Below, piece by piece: positions 9,306 to 19,300 of a stretch of DNA of 64,000 nucleotides; the stretch's first letter is position 1; the number at the start of each line of letters is the position of its first letter. A program made the translations under genes and the position numbers. The DNA lies in the NCBI GenBank assembly GCA_902825865.1, contig CADECX010000015.1:1-64000 (forward strand), given 5' to 3'. The notes under the pieces were generated by a model that was given only the letters and a program-made list of their open reading frames with translations, had not been told where the DNA came from and made no database searches. Origin of the DNA: an uncultured Alphaproteobacteria bacterium (lineage in GTDB: Bacteria > Pseudomonadota > Alphaproteobacteria > Micropepsales > Micropepsaceae).

Positions 9306-10288
9306 GCCTGGAGGAAGTCGCACGGCGCTATGCGGTTTCGGTGTCGCCGGCCCTGCTCGACCTGATCGATCCCGCCGATCCCAAGGATCCCATCGCGCGG
9401 CAGTTCCTGCCGTCTCTGGAAGAGTTGAATATCTTGCCGGAGGAACGCGCCGATCCCATTGGCGATGCGGCGCATTCCCCGGTTGCGGGCATTGTGCACC
9501 GTCATCCGGATCGCGTGTTGTTCAAGGCGGTCTCGGCTTGCCCGGTCTATTGCCGCTTTTGCTTCCGCCGCGAGATGATTGGGCCTTCAAATATCAAGGG
9601 CAAGGACAACGCACTGTCGCGGGAGGAATTTGAAGCCGCGATCGCCTATATCGGCGCCCATCCGGCGATCCGTGAAGTCATTCTCACCGGGGGCGATCCT
9701 TTCATCCTGTCGCCGCGGCGGGTCGAGGAAATCACCGGCCGGCTTGCCGCCATTGCGCATGTGAAACTGATCCGCTGGCATACGCGGGTGCCGGTCACCG
9801 ATCCGGCGCGTGTGCGTGATGGTCTGGTTGCGGGTTTGCATGCCGCAGGCGCCACGACCTGGGTGGCGGTGCATGCCAATCACGCGCGCGAATTTTCGCC
9901 GTCCGCGAAATCGGCGATTGCGAAGCTGGTGGATGGCGGCATCGCTCTGGTCAGCCAGTCTGTGCTGCTCAAGGGTGTCAATGACGATGTCGAAAGTCTT
10001 GCCGGGCTGATGCACGCCTTTGTGGAAAATCGCATCAAGCCTTATTACCTGCATCATCCCGATCTCGCGCCCGGCACTTCGCATTTCCGTGTCCGGATCG
10101 AAGACGGCTTGGCGCTGATGAAGCAGTTGCGTGGGCGTCTGTCAGGACTGGAAATGCCCACCTACATGCTCGATATCCCAGGCGGTTTCGGCAAGGTGCC
10201 GCTGGAAAGCGATCATCTGGAAAAGACGCAGGGCGGTTATCGCGTCCGCGACATGGCCGGGCATTGGCACGACTACATCGCTTCTTGA
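9302..10288 (+). CDS. epmB: EF-P lysine 2,3-aminomutase EpmB (radical SAM)
   Basis: 328 residues. The start at 9302 is chosen because ATGA overlaps the MFS stop; an earlier ATG inside the MFS gene is less likely. The radical SAM cluster is Cys80, Cys84 and Cys87 (CPVYCRFC). The downstream GGDPF and lysine 2,3-aminomutase-like core (LIRWHTRVP, HANH) identify the KamA/EpmB family, and the short length without the KamA C-terminal extension favours EpmB. It converts (S)-alpha-lysine to (R)-beta-lysine for EpmA. Its 3' end overlaps the convergent oxygenase gene by 16 bases. Confidence 0.92.
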   Translation: MSLEEVARRYAVSVSPALLDLIDPADPKDPIARQFLPSLEELNILPEERADPIGDAAHSPVAGIVHRHPDRVLFKAVSACPVYCRFCFRREMIGPSNIKGKDNALSREEFEAAIAYIGAHPAIREVILTGGDPFILSPRRVEEITGRLAAIAHVKLIRWHTRVPVTDPARVRDGLVAGLHAAGATTWVAVHANHAREFSPSAKSAIAKLVDGGIALVSQSVLLKGVNDDVESLAGLMHAFVENRIKPYYLHHPDLAPGTSHFRVRIEDGLALMKQLRGRLSGLEMPTYMLDIPGGFGKVPLESDHLEKTQGGYRVRDMAGHWHDYIAS

Positions 10289-10917
10289 GCCGGCTTGCCT
10301 CTTAAGCGCTTGAAAAAAGCGCTGACCCGGTGGCGGAACTGTTCACGCCGCACCACACGCATGTCGGTCACCCAATTGAGCTGGATCACCCGCCTGGGAC
10401 CCTCGAATGCGTGAAAGCCGTGCCAGGCATTGGGCTCATTCTTGAAGATCAGCATGGTGCCTTCGTCGGGCGGCACTTCGGCGATCACATCCTCGAGATT
10501 GTCGGGTGAGCGCAACAGGCGCAGGCGGCCGGTCTTGGCCTCCCATTCATTGTTCATATAGATCAGCACGGTGATCAGCTTGGTGCGCGAGTCGGTGTGG
10601 ATCTGGCCGTCACGCGCCGCCGACACGCCCCGTGCCGTCACCATGGTGGGCCGGCCATTAAGGTCGACGCCCAGCTTCTTTTCCACCGCACGGGCGAATT
10701 CCGGTCCCTGGATCGCATTGATGAAGGCCGCGAAAGCGGGACCGAATTCCAAGGTCGGCAAGGGAAAGGAACCGGGATGGCTGACCAGCGGATAGTCGGC
10801 ATTGATCGCCGCCATCGCCTCACGCTTGACGAAATGCGGCACCATGGCGAAGGCAAAAGGCTCGCGCGCCACCGGCGCGGCTTCGAAGGCTTCCAGGTCT
10901 ATGGGCAGGGCGCTCAT
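10273..10917 (-). CDS. 2-oxoglutarate/Fe(II)-dependent oxygenase
   Basis: 214 residues from the chosen ATG; a GTG seven codons earlier is possible, and neither has a strong ribosome binding site. The jelly-roll iron ligands are visible: His107 and Asp109 in QIHTDS and His166 in AWHGF, with the 2OG-binding Arg in GPRRVIQ. GRLRLLRS between them is typical of prolyl-hydroxylase-like oxygenases. The substrate is unknown. The protein is cytosolic and follows the hfa operon on the same strand after a terminator. Confidence 0.82.
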   Translation of the reverse strand: MSALPIDLEAFEAAPVAREPFAFAMVPHFVKREAMAAINADYPLVSHPGSFPLPTLEFGPAFAAFINAIQGPEFARAVEKKLGVDLNGRPTMVTARGVSAARDGQIHTDSRTKLITVLIYMNNEWEAKTGRLRLLRSPDNLEDVIAEVPPDEGTMLIFKNEPNAWHGFHAFEGPRRVIQLNWVTDMRVVRREQFRHRVSAFFKRLRGKPAQEAM

Positions 10918-10944
10918 CTTGTGGCCAGATACTACCACCGGCGT

Positions 10945-10977
10945 AAAAAAGAAAGGGACGGGTTTTTAGCCCGTCCC
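10945..10977 (-). terminator. intrinsic terminator of the hfa operon
   Basis: gggacggg-(7)-cccgtccc hairpin. On the minus strand it is followed by tttctttttt. It lies 50 bases after the last hfa gene and just upstream of the oxygenase gene start. Confidence 0.8.
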
Positions 10978-11028
10978 CGCTCTGGAGACCCCATTTTGCC
11001 CCTAAGAAATCCAGAGCAATCCTAAAGC

Positions 11029-11700
11029 CTAGTGGTGGGTATTGTATTGTATGATCTGGGAGCTATTGCCGATCGCGCTGGAAGAAAAGCCCACGCTGCC
11101 CCCGACATTGTAGACATTGGAATTGATATTGGAGACGTTGGCGGAGTTGTTGAGCTGACGCGTGGTAATGCCAAAGCTGCCGGCATTGGAATCTGCCTGG
11201 AAGCTGTTGCCCATCGCGGAACCCTGGATCACCGCGTCGCCGGCGACATTGCGGATACTGGCGGTGATCCCCGAATAGGGATCGCCCGCATGGCATTCCT
11301 GGTTCGAACTCACCGTGGTTGTGATCGGATCGCTGGACACGCTGGCGCCATTGCACACGACCTGGTTCTGGATGCCGACACTGCCCCAGATCTTGTTGGC
11401 ATTCATGTTGATGTTGGAGCCGATGGCGGCGCCCGGACCGACGGTTTGATCGTTGGTGACGAAGGTGTTGTGCATGGTCATGATATCGACCAGGTTGCCG
11501 GCGGCGGCGCCTTGCGCCACCGCGTCTCCGCCCACTTTGTCCACCCGCACATTCAGATTGGACCAGTTGTTCTGCAGATTGATCTGGGTGTTGAGCACAC
11601 TGACGCCGTCCTCGCCCGGTGCGACGGGACCGTCCGCCAGTGAGGGCATGGTTGAGAGAGCCAGAAGGGAAGCCGAGAGCAGGATCTTGAAGCTGTTCAT
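11029..11700 (-). CDS. hfaD: holdfast-anchor protein, HfaD-like
   Basis: 223 residues with a signal peptide (1-22). The mature part is rich in Asn, Ser, Gly and Val and has three imperfect repeats of the type VGGDAVAQGAAAGN, VAGDAVIQGSAMGN and VGGSVGFSSSAIGN, a curlin-like pattern suited to a surface beta-structure. Third gene of a unit with hfaA-like and hfaB-like genes, in the order known from Caulobacter. HfaD helps fix the holdfast to the cell envelope. The Caulobacter protein is longer, as far as I recall, so the assignment rests mainly on context. Confidence 0.62.
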   Translation of the reverse strand: MNSFKILLSASLLALSTMPSLADGPVAPGEDGVSVLNTQINLQNNWSNLNVRVDKVGGDAVAQGAAAGNLVDIMTMHNTFVTNDQTVGPGAAIGSNINMNANKIWGSVGIQNQVVCNGASVSSDPITTTVSSNQECHAGDPYSGITASIRNVAGDAVIQGSAMGNSFQADSNAGSFGITTRQLNNSANVSNINSNVYNVGGSVGFSSSAIGNSSQIIQYNTHH

Positions 11701-11727
11701 GGGTGTACTCCTAACAATGGAATTGGC

Positions 11728-12816
11728 TTACAGGCCGCCTCGAAGATTGATCAAACCGGGATCGGGATCGTAGTAACCGCGATAAGGGCTGCCGCGGCCC
11801 GCATCGCCCTGACTCATCTGATAGGAGGGCGGTGCATAGTAAGCCGGCTGCGGCGGATAGGGCCCAGGCGTACTGGGATAAGGCACATAGGGCTGCGGCC
11901 CGCCATAAGCCATTTGCGGGTAATAGTCGCGGGCGTCGCGCAAGGGATCCTCGTTGGTCCCCAGCGGTATGGCGCAGGCCGGGCCCGGCGCGCGGTAGAT
12001 GCGGGTGATCATTTCCAGGGCCGCGCGCTCGATCACCGAGCGCACCGCCAATTGAATGGGTTCCAGCGCGCTTTCGCCCACGCTGACATCGAAGAAATTG
12101 GTTCCCAGAAAATCGAATACGCCGGCGGAAATCTGCCGTCCGATGATCTGCTTCTGATAGGAAATCACATCGGCGACTTCCAGCGTGTTGGTGTTGACCA
12201 GCCGCAAGTCCAGGCCGACATTCATCACATACAGGCTGCCGCCGGCGGTGCCGGTGGTGGCGTTGGTGCGGGTGCCGCCGCCGGTGCCGTTGGCGTTTTC
12301 GCTGCGGATGTTGAAGTTGAGTTCGGTGATGCCGCCCACGATGTAATAGTCCGAACCCGGAATCGAGCCCGCCAGGATCTTGCGGAAGTCGCCAGTCTGC
12401 GGGTTGGGATGCTGATCGTCGCCGATCAACTTGTTGTTGGCGTATTTCAGTTCCATCTCGGCGACCGAGGTGTCGAAGCGCTCGACCATATGCACGCCGG
12501 CCTTGTTCAACGCGCTCATCGCCATCAGCGCGGCGCCGGCGGTCACCTTGCGGCCCGAACCGTCGGCTTCGGCCTTGCCGGTATAGTCGGCGATCTGGCC
12601 GACCGCGATGCGCACCGGGCGTTGGCGCACAAAACCGCTCATGCAGCGCAAGGCGGCGGAATAGGGGGTTTCGTTGGAGATGACCGGCGCGCCGCCGATG
12701 GGCGCGGTGTAGCGGCCGGCCGAATTCGGCCAGGGCGAGATGCAACCCTGAAGCACCACAGCGGCCAGCACGAGGGCCAGCGGCTTGAAGAGGTGTTTGC
12801 GGGCTCGGGGTGTCAT
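11728..12816 (-). CDS. hfaB: holdfast-anchor lipoprotein HfaB (CsgG family)
   Basis: 362 residues. The lipobox VVLQGC puts the lipidated cysteine at position 25. The core (RIAVGQIADYTGKAEADGSG... and ALNKAGVHMVERFD) is the CsgG secretion-channel fold. A Pro/Tyr-rich tail is present at the C terminus. HfaB is thought to form an outer-membrane pore for export or anchoring of HfaA and HfaD. The genes are spaced 27-28 bases apart, so they form one operon. A generic curli CsgG is the alternative, but the flanking genes favour HfaB. Confidence 0.85.
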   Translation of the reverse strand: MTPRARKHLFKPLALVLAAVVLQGCISPWPNSAGRYTAPIGGAPVISNETPYSAALRCMSGFVRQRPVRIAVGQIADYTGKAEADGSGRKVTAGAALMAMSALNKAGVHMVERFDTSVAEMELKYANNKLIGDDQHPNPQTGDFRKILAGSIPGSDYYIVGGITELNFNIRSENANGTGGGTRTNATTGTAGGSLYVMNVGLDLRLVNTNTLEVADVISYQKQIIGRQISAGVFDFLGTNFFDVSVGESALEPIQLAVRSVIERAALEMITRIYRAPGPACAIPLGTNEDPLRDARDYYPQMAYGGPQPYVPYPSTPGPYPPQPAYYAPPSYQMSQGDAGRGSPYRGYYDPDPGLINLRGGL

Positions 12817-12844
12817 GGGCGGGGCTTGCCTAAATTCTTGCTGG

Positions 12845-13240
12845 TCAATGGGCGTTCAGGTCGGTGGTGGCCGTCTGATTTCCGTTGTTGACCTGCGTGG
12901 AGTCGATGATCGTGGTGTTGTGGTTCCCCAAGACCACCACCGAAAGCTGGTTGCCGATCGCGTTGGCTTGTCCGTAGGTGGACGGGTTGCCGCCCGCGCC
13001 GACACCGCCGCCGACATACTGGGCGCCGCTGCCTTGCTGATAGATCGAGGGCGCCACCTGGCCGTTGACCAGGGTCAGATTTCCGTTGGCGTCGCGCATG
13101 GAATAGTTGGACGGCTGGTTCTGCGCCCCGGCGCCGTAGCCGTTATACATGGCCGAGTTGGTCCAATCCCCGGCTTGGGCAGCCAAGGCAGGATTGAGGA
13201 CGAGCAAGCTCAGCACTATGGCCGTCTTGGAACGGGGCAT
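12845..13240 (-). CDS. hfaA: holdfast-anchor protein HfaA-like (curlin-like)
   Basis: 131 residues from the ATG that gives a signal peptide (RSKTAIVLSLLVLNPALA). The mature chain is rich in Asn, Gln and Gly and ends with a curlin-type unit (AIGNQLSVVVLGNHN ... TQVNNGNQ). HfaA is an amyloid-like surface component in Caulobacter. First gene of the hfa operon. About 50 bases upstream is ttaaccggcgttag, which resembles but does not match a CtrA site (spacing of six instead of seven). Confidence 0.75.
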   Translation of the reverse strand: MPRSKTAIVLSLLVLNPALAAQAGDWTNSAMYNGYGAGAQNQPSNYSMRDANGNLTLVNGQVAPSIYQQGSGAQYVGGGVGAGGNPSTYGQANAIGNQLSVVVLGNHNTTIIDSTQVNNGNQTATTDLNAH

Positions 13241-13523
13241 GGCAAAAAATCCATTCTGGTGTGTGGACCACAGCAACGCCCGTGCCAGTGCTTAACCGGC
13301 GTTAGGGATTCACCGTGCCGATTGAGGACAGGTCAGGGAAAAAAACCCGCGAATACTGGGCTTTCCATGCTCCCACGGCACAGGTCTGGGCCGGCTGGAG
13401 CTGAAGGAGGGGATGATTGTCCCGAAATGACCGGTTCGCGGAGCTGGATAAAGGGATTGCGGTGCTCCGCCCTGGCACATGGGCGCGGCTTGGCGCGAAC
13501 CCCAAACCACCCTAGATAAGCCC

Positions 13524-14273
13524 ATGGCTTTCCTGCAATCCGCGCCTCCGCGCCAGCCCTTTTTTCGCGCGCCGCCGATCGTCCTATGGCTGATCGGCAC
13601 CATGGTGGCGCTCCATCTGGCGCGGATATCGATGCCGGCCAATGAGCAGGACGCCATCATTTACCAATTCGGCCTTTATCCCTGGCGTTACAGCCAGGCC
13701 TTTCTCCAAACCTATAGCCAGACCTACCTCCACAGCCGCATGGTCGATCCCGGGTCGTTGTGGGAACGCGCCGTTCCCTTTGTTTCCTATATGGGCCTGC
13801 ACGCGACCTGGACGCATTTGATCGTCAACAGCCTGTGGCTGCTCGCTTTTGGTCCCATCGTGGCGCGCCGCTTTGGGAATATGCTGTTTCTGCTTTTCTT
13901 TCTTGTCTGCGGGGTGCTGGCGGCCATCGCCTATCTGGCCTTCAACTGGGGAGGGGCCTTACCGGTGGTTGGCGCCTCCGGCGCCATTTCCGGCCTGATG
14001 GCGGCAGCCTTGCGGATGCTGCCCAGCCAGACCCCTTGGGCGGTTCCGGGCGAGACCCCTTTGGCGCCCTTGCTTGCCCGCCCTCTGGTGATTTTTACCG
14101 CTATTTTCGTGGCCATTAATGTGGTGATGGGGATCACTGGGCTGGGAATAGGCGGGGAAAGCGGTCTGATCGCCTGGCAGGCCCATTTGGGCGGGTTTGC
14201 CGCCGGGCTCCTGCTTTGCGGGCCTATTGACCGCCTGCGGCCTCGCGCCGTCGGGACCCCCGTGGATCGTTGA
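13524..14273 (+). CDS. rhomboid-family intramembrane serine protease
   Basis: 249 residues with six to seven hydrophobic segments. Rhomboid landmarks are in order: His93 and His97 with Asn102 in HATWTHLIVNS, the nucleophile Ser152 in GASGAISG and the catalytic His221 in WQAHLGGFAAG. It cleaves membrane-spanning substrates in the inner membrane. I chose the second ATG (codon 16 of the long frame), because the extra residues are not hydrophobic and have no ribosome binding site. It stands alone between the hfa operon and blaI. Confidence 0.9.
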   Translation: MAFLQSAPPRQPFFRAPPIVLWLIGTMVALHLARISMPANEQDAIIYQFGLYPWRYSQAFLQTYSQTYLHSRMVDPGSLWERAVPFVSYMGLHATWTHLIVNSLWLLAFGPIVARRFGNMLFLLFFLVCGVLAAIAYLAFNWGGALPVVGASGAISGLMAAALRMLPSQTPWAVPGETPLAPLLARPLVIFTAIFVAINVVMGITGLGIGGESGLIAWQAHLGGFAAGLLLCGPIDRLRPRAVGTPVDR

Positions 14274-14352
14274 ACGAACCGGCTTGCCGGGCGGGGTGTC
14301 CAGGGCTTAGATTACTGACGATTGTAGTAGGTCCACGATAACGGAATTGGCA

Positions 14353-14742
14353 ATGCGACATCCCAAGTTGAGCAAGCTGGAAATGCAGATCATGGAGGTC
14401 TTGTGGAGCGCCGGACCTTCGGCCATTCGCGAGATCCAGGAAAGTTTCGGGGCCAAGAATCGCCCGGCCTACACCACCGTGCAGACCATGGTCTACCGGC
14501 TGGAAGTCAAAAAGGCCTTGCGCCGGTCGCGCAAGATCGGCAACGCCCATATCTTCGAAGCGGTGATTTCCCGCGACGCCGCGCAGCGCCGGTTGGTGGA
14601 TGAGTTCCTGTCGATTTTCGGCGGGCGGATGCAGCCGGTCATGGCGCAATTGATTGAAGCCGGAAACCTGACGTCCAAGGACGTGGCCGACGCCGAGAAG
14701 CTGCTGCAGGAATTGTCCATCAAGCGAAAGAAAGACGCATGA
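14353..14742 (+). CDS. BlaI/MecI-family transcriptional repressor
   Basis: 129 residues. The N-terminal winged helix (LSKLEMQIMEVLW, RPAYTTVQTMVYRLE) is typical of BlaI/MecI/CopY repressors, and the C-terminal part is the dimerization region that the partner protease usually cuts. It should bind an operator in its own promoter. A TTG two codons earlier is possible. Its stop overlaps the start of the M56 gene (ATGA), so both are co-translated. Confidence 0.9.
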   Translation: MRHPKLSKLEMQIMEVLWSAGPSAIREIQESFGAKNRPAYTTVQTMVYRLEVKKALRRSRKIGNAHIFEAVISRDAAQRRLVDEFLSIFGGRMQPVMAQLIEAGNLTSKDVADAEKLLQELSIKRKKDA

Positions 14743-16226
14743 TCGCGGCGCTGCTGGATCATATTTGGCAGTCCACCTTGTTCGCCGTCGCCATGGGCGT
14801 GCTGACCTTGGCGTTTCGCCGCAACGGCGCGGCTTTGCGTTTCTGGCTGTGGTTCGCGGCCTCGGTGAAATTCCTGGTGCCCTTCGCCGCCCTGGCGGCG
14901 CTGGGTGAGTATCTCTCCCGCCAATATCCGGCGCCTGTGCCGCACGCGATCGCTGTCCTTCAGCCGACGGCGGAGAAATTGTCGGCGCCGGCAAAGATGC
15001 TGGTGGTGCCGCATGCCGACGCGGTCAATTGGGTGCCGCTGTTGCTGGGCATCTGGCTGGCCGGACTGGGCTTGATCCTGGGCGTTCGTTTGCTGCGTTG
15101 GCTGCGTCTGCGCGCCATGATGGAACAGGCGCACGATCTGCCGGTTGACGCCCCGATCCAGGTCAAGGCATCGAATTCCTCGCTGGAGCCCGGCTTGGTC
15201 GGTATCCTGCAACCGGCGGTGCTGATGCCGGCCGGCCTGATGGCGTATCTCTCCGATGCGGAGCGGGATTCCATTCTGGCGCATGAACTCAGCCATCTCA
15301 GCCGCCGCGACAACATCACCGCCACCGTCCACATGGCTGTCGAGGCCCTGTTTTGGTTCTATCCGCCGGTTTGGCTGATCGGGACACAGATGCTTGCCGA
15401 GCGCGAGCGCGCCTGCGACGAAAGCGTGCTCGCATCCGGTCACGATCCGGAAGTCTATGCGGGCGGCATTCTGAAAGTGTGCAAATTCTGCATCCAGTCG
15501 CCGCTGGCTTGCGTATCGGGCGTGTCGGGCGCGGATTTGGGCATGCGCGTGCGCGAGATCATGAGCGCCGAGGTCGTGCGAAACATCGGCCCCGGCAAGC
15601 GGATGCTGCTGGCGGGCGCCTGTCTTTTCACATTGGCGATGCCGGTCACCGCGGGGTTCCTGGATACGCCTTTGGTGCGGCAGGTAAAGCGTGACGTCAT
15701 GGCCGTGCAGGCGCGCGCCGAGCAGGCGGTGACGGCCATGGTTCAGGAGATGGCGCCGCCGGCCCCTGTGAGGAGCGCCGAATTGCCGCCGCTGAAAGTC
15801 AAAGTGCCGGCCGTTTCGGCGGTGCTTCCCAAGTTCGAAATAGCGTCCGCCACACCGGCGCCCGTCGCTGTGGTGCCACCGCAACCGGAGCAAATTGTCG
15901 CCGCCCTCGAACCAGCACCGGCTTTAAAGGAAGTTGCTACGGCATTGGACCCGCGGGGCGGCGGCGATGCCGATGCGGTGACCTGCCGCGCGCCACAGCC
16001 TCTGCCGGGATCGCGCCTGCCGGGACCGCAAGTGTGCAAGACCAATCGCGTCTGGGCCCAATTGCGCGCCGACGGCCAGGATATCGGGCCGGACGGCGTG
16101 CTGGTGGACCAGGCTTTGTCGCCCAGCCGGACCATGGCGGCGGGCGCGTGCAGCAAAAGCGCGCTGCTGGGGGCGTTCCATTCCCAAAATCTTCCCAACG
16201 GCACGGTTCTGTCCGGCTGCCGGTAG
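14739..16226 (+). CDS. BlaR1-like M56 membrane metallopeptidase
   Basis: 495 residues. Four hydrophobic segments (about 10-27, 33-60, 98-118 and 270-285) surround a zinc protease domain with HELSH at 182-186 and the downstream ERERACDE. Family members sense an outside signal and cleave the BlaI partner. In place of a penicillin-binding sensor domain the C terminus has an Ala/Pro-rich linker (about 310-400) and a short Cys-containing tail. The signal is therefore probably not a beta-lactam. No beta-lactamase gene is adjacent. Confidence 0.87.
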   Translation: MIAALLDHIWQSTLFAVAMGVLTLAFRRNGAALRFWLWFAASVKFLVPFAALAALGEYLSRQYPAPVPHAIAVLQPTAEKLSAPAKMLVVPHADAVNWVPLLLGIWLAGLGLILGVRLLRWLRLRAMMEQAHDLPVDAPIQVKASNSSLEPGLVGILQPAVLMPAGLMAYLSDAERDSILAHELSHLSRRDNITATVHMAVEALFWFYPPVWLIGTQMLAERERACDESVLASGHDPEVYAGGILKVCKFCIQSPLACVSGVSGADLGMRVREIMSAEVVRNIGPGKRMLLAGACLFTLAMPVTAGFLDTPLVRQVKRDVMAVQARAEQAVTAMVQEMAPPAPVRSAELPPLKVKVPAVSAVLPKFEIASATPAPVAVVPPQPEQIVAALEPAPALKEVATALDPRGGGDADAVTCRAPQPLPGSRLPGPQVCKTNRVWAQLRADGQDIGPDGVLVDQALSPSRTMAAGACSKSALLGAFHSQNLPNGTVLSGCR

Positions 16227-16332
16227 CTAAGAGCTCGTATCGTCGATTGCGCCTCGCTTTGGCTCGGCGCGCTCGCCGCTCAAATCGGTCCACCGGACCG
16301 ATTTGCCCCGCCCTGCGGGCTGGTCGCGGCTC
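16227..16332. repeat. intergenic palindromic element
   Basis: A 106-base gap between the converging M56 and RND genes. It contains the perfect 11-bp inverted repeat caaatcggtcc-acc-ggaccgatttg (16281-16305) among GC-rich cgcctcgctttggctcgg text. The ggtcc-n3-ggacc core recurs inside the large repeat at 22905-22923. It may double as a terminator for both genes. Confidence 0.55.
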
Positions 16333-19300
16333 TCACTCAGCCGGTGCCATGCTGGGGCCGGGGCGGCGTACCTTGCGGCGCTGCATCTTGGTGCTGAAGC
16401 GGTCCAGATAGCTGTAGATCACCGGCGTGATGTAGAGGGTCAGCAGCTGCGACAGCAGCAAGCCGCCCGCCACGCAGAGGCCGAGCGGGCGGCGGGATTC
16501 CGCACCGGAGCCGCTGCCGAAGGCGATGGGCAGGGTACCCATCAGGGCTGCCATGGTGGTCATCATGATGGGACGGAAGCGGGTGATGGCGGCTTCGTAG
16601 ATCGCCTGTTCCGGCGACACGCTTGCGTCGCTGCGCTGCCGGTTGATCGCGAAGTCGATCATCATGATGGCGTTCTTCTTGACGATGCCGATCAGCATGA
16701 TCATGCCGACAAAGGCGTATAGCGTCAGCGACATGTCCGTCGGCGTGATGCCCGCCACGAACAGCATATGCGCGATCCAGAGGGTGAGAAGACCGCCAAC
16801 CGCCGCCGACGGCAGGCCCGACAGGATGGTCAGGGGATGGATGAAGCTTTCATACAGAATGCCCAGGATGATGTAGACCACCACCATGGCGATGATCAGC
16901 AGCATGCCCATATTCTTGGTGGAAGCTTCAAACGCGGCCGCGGTGCCCTGGAAATTGCCCTGAATGGATTCGGGCATTCCGATGGCCTCGCTGGCTTCGC
17001 GGATGCCGCTGACCGCATCCGACAGCGCCTTGCCCGGCGCCAGATCGAAGGAGACGGTCACTGACGGGATCTGACCGGCATGGTTCACCGACACCGGCAC
17101 GGTGCTGGAGGTCATATCGGTCACGGCTGTCAGCGGCACCAAGGTGTTTCCGGAGCCGGTGATGTAAAGCCGGTCGAGAGCCGACGCATCGCTTTGGTAG
17201 CGCGGCAGCAACTCCATGATCACCTCATACTGGTTTGACGAGGTGTTGATCTGGGAGATGCGCTGGCCGCCAAAGGCGGAACCCAGCGCGGTTTCGATCT
17301 GCAGCGGCGTCACGCCAAAAGCGGCGGCCCGGTCGCGGTTGATCTTGACCTGCACCGAGGGCATCGCGGCTTCGTTGTCGGACGTGATATCGACGAAGCC
17401 GGACTGCCTGCGAAGCTCATCCATCAGCCGGTCGGAATAATCCTGCAACTGGGCCAGATCCAATCCCTGCAGCGTATACTGGTAGGTGGAACGGGACTGG
17501 CGCGCGCCGAGCCGGATCGCCGGGGGGTTGGTGAGGAACACATTCACGCCGGCAATGCGCGACACTTGGGGACGCAGGCGGCGAATGATCTGCTCCGGGG
17601 TTGATGTACGCTCACTCAGCGGCTTGAGCTTGATCATCATCAGCCGGGCATTGTTGCTGCCGGCGCTGCCATTGGAGCCCTCCATCATCCCCATTACCCC
17701 GTCAATGTCCGGGTCGGCGCTGATGATCTTCATGACCTGGGTGGTGTAGGCCGCCATCTGCTTGTAGCTGGTGCCGTTGGCGGCCTGAATGTTGCCTTGG
17801 ATGCGGCCGGTATCGTCGCTGGGCAGGAAGTCCTGCTGCATCACCGTGGCCATCAGCACCGAGGCCGCGAGACTGGCGAAGAACAGCCCGAGAATGGTGC
17901 GGCGGTGGGCGATGCTCCAGCGCAAGGTGCGGTCGTAGAAGTTCTGCACCGCATTGAAGCCGTTCTCCGCCATCCGGTAAAACACGTTGTGCTTCTGACC
18001 GTGCTCGTCCTTGAGAATGCGGGCGCACAGCATGGGTGTCAGGGTGATCGAGATCACGCCCGAGAACAGGATCGCCAGGATGATGGTGACGGCGAATTCG
18101 TACAGCAGCCGTCCGACGATACCGCCCATGAAGACGATGGGAATGAACACCGCCGCCAGGCTGATGGTCATGGACAGGATGGTGAAGCCGATTTCGCCCG
18201 ACCCCTTCATCGCCGCTTCGTAGGGTTTTTCCCCCATTTCGATATGCCGGACGATATTCTCCAGCATTACGATGGCGTCATCGACGACAAAGCCCACCGA
18301 TAGGGTCAATGCCATCAAGGACAGATTGTCGAGATTGAAGCCGAAGGCCGCCATGCCGGCGAAGGTGCCGATAATGGCAATGGGCAGCGCCAGCGACGGA
18401 ATGATGGTGGCGGAGACCCGGCGCAGGAAGACGAAGATCACGCCCACCACCAGCGCGCCGGCGATCAAGAGGGTGTGCTGCACATCATCGATCGAGGCGC
18501 GGATCATCTGGCTGCGGTCGAATACTATGTCCAACTGCACCGCCGGCGGCAGGTTGGCCCGGAACTGCGGCAGGATGGTATTGATCTTGTCGGTGACGGC
18601 CACGACGTTGGAACCGGGCTGGCGGAAGATCGCCAGCACGATGGCTTCCTTATTCTTGTACCAGCTCTTGCCGTAAGGATTTTCCAGCCCGTCAATGACC
18701 GTGGCCACGTCCCTGAGCCGGACCGGGCTGCCATTCTGATAGGTGACAATCTGGTTGTTGAATTCCGCGGCATTGTTGAGTTGGCCGCCCGTATGGATGA
18801 CGGTGGAACGGGTGTCCCCGTTGAGCGCCCCGGTGGCGAGATTGACGTTGGCGTTGGCGACCGCGGAGACCAGCTTGTCGATGCCGATCTGACGGGTTGC
18901 CAGGGCGGCCGGATCCGCCTGGATGCGCACCGCATATTTTGCCGTGCCGAATACGCTCACCTGGGCGACGCCGTCGACGGTGGAGACCTGCCGCGCCAAC
19001 AGGGTTTCGGCATACTCGTTCAATTCCGATGACTTCATCGTGGCCGAGCTCATCGCCAGGAACATGATCGGAATGTCGGCGGGGTTCTGCTTGCGGAAGG
19101 TGGGAGGCTGCGGCAGCGCCTTGGGCAGATTGCGGGTCGCGGCCGAGATGGCGGCCTGAACGTCCTGGGCGGCGGCATCCACGCTGCGGTCCAGGCTGAA
19201 CTGCAGCTGAATCTGGGTCTGGCCCTGGGTATTGCTCGACGTCATCTGGTCGATGCCGGCGATGGCCGAGAACTGGTTTTCCAGCGGCGCGGCGACCGAG

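Noticed and set aside
13287..13308. CtrA site before hfaA (ttaaccggcgttag)
   Set aside because: Spacing between half-sites is six, not seven, and the second half is tagg/ttag. Too weak to list as a feature.
14493..15893. 466-codon minus-strand frame opposite blaI and the M56 gene
   Set aside because: The plus-strand genes carry HELSH and BlaI signatures; this frame carries none.
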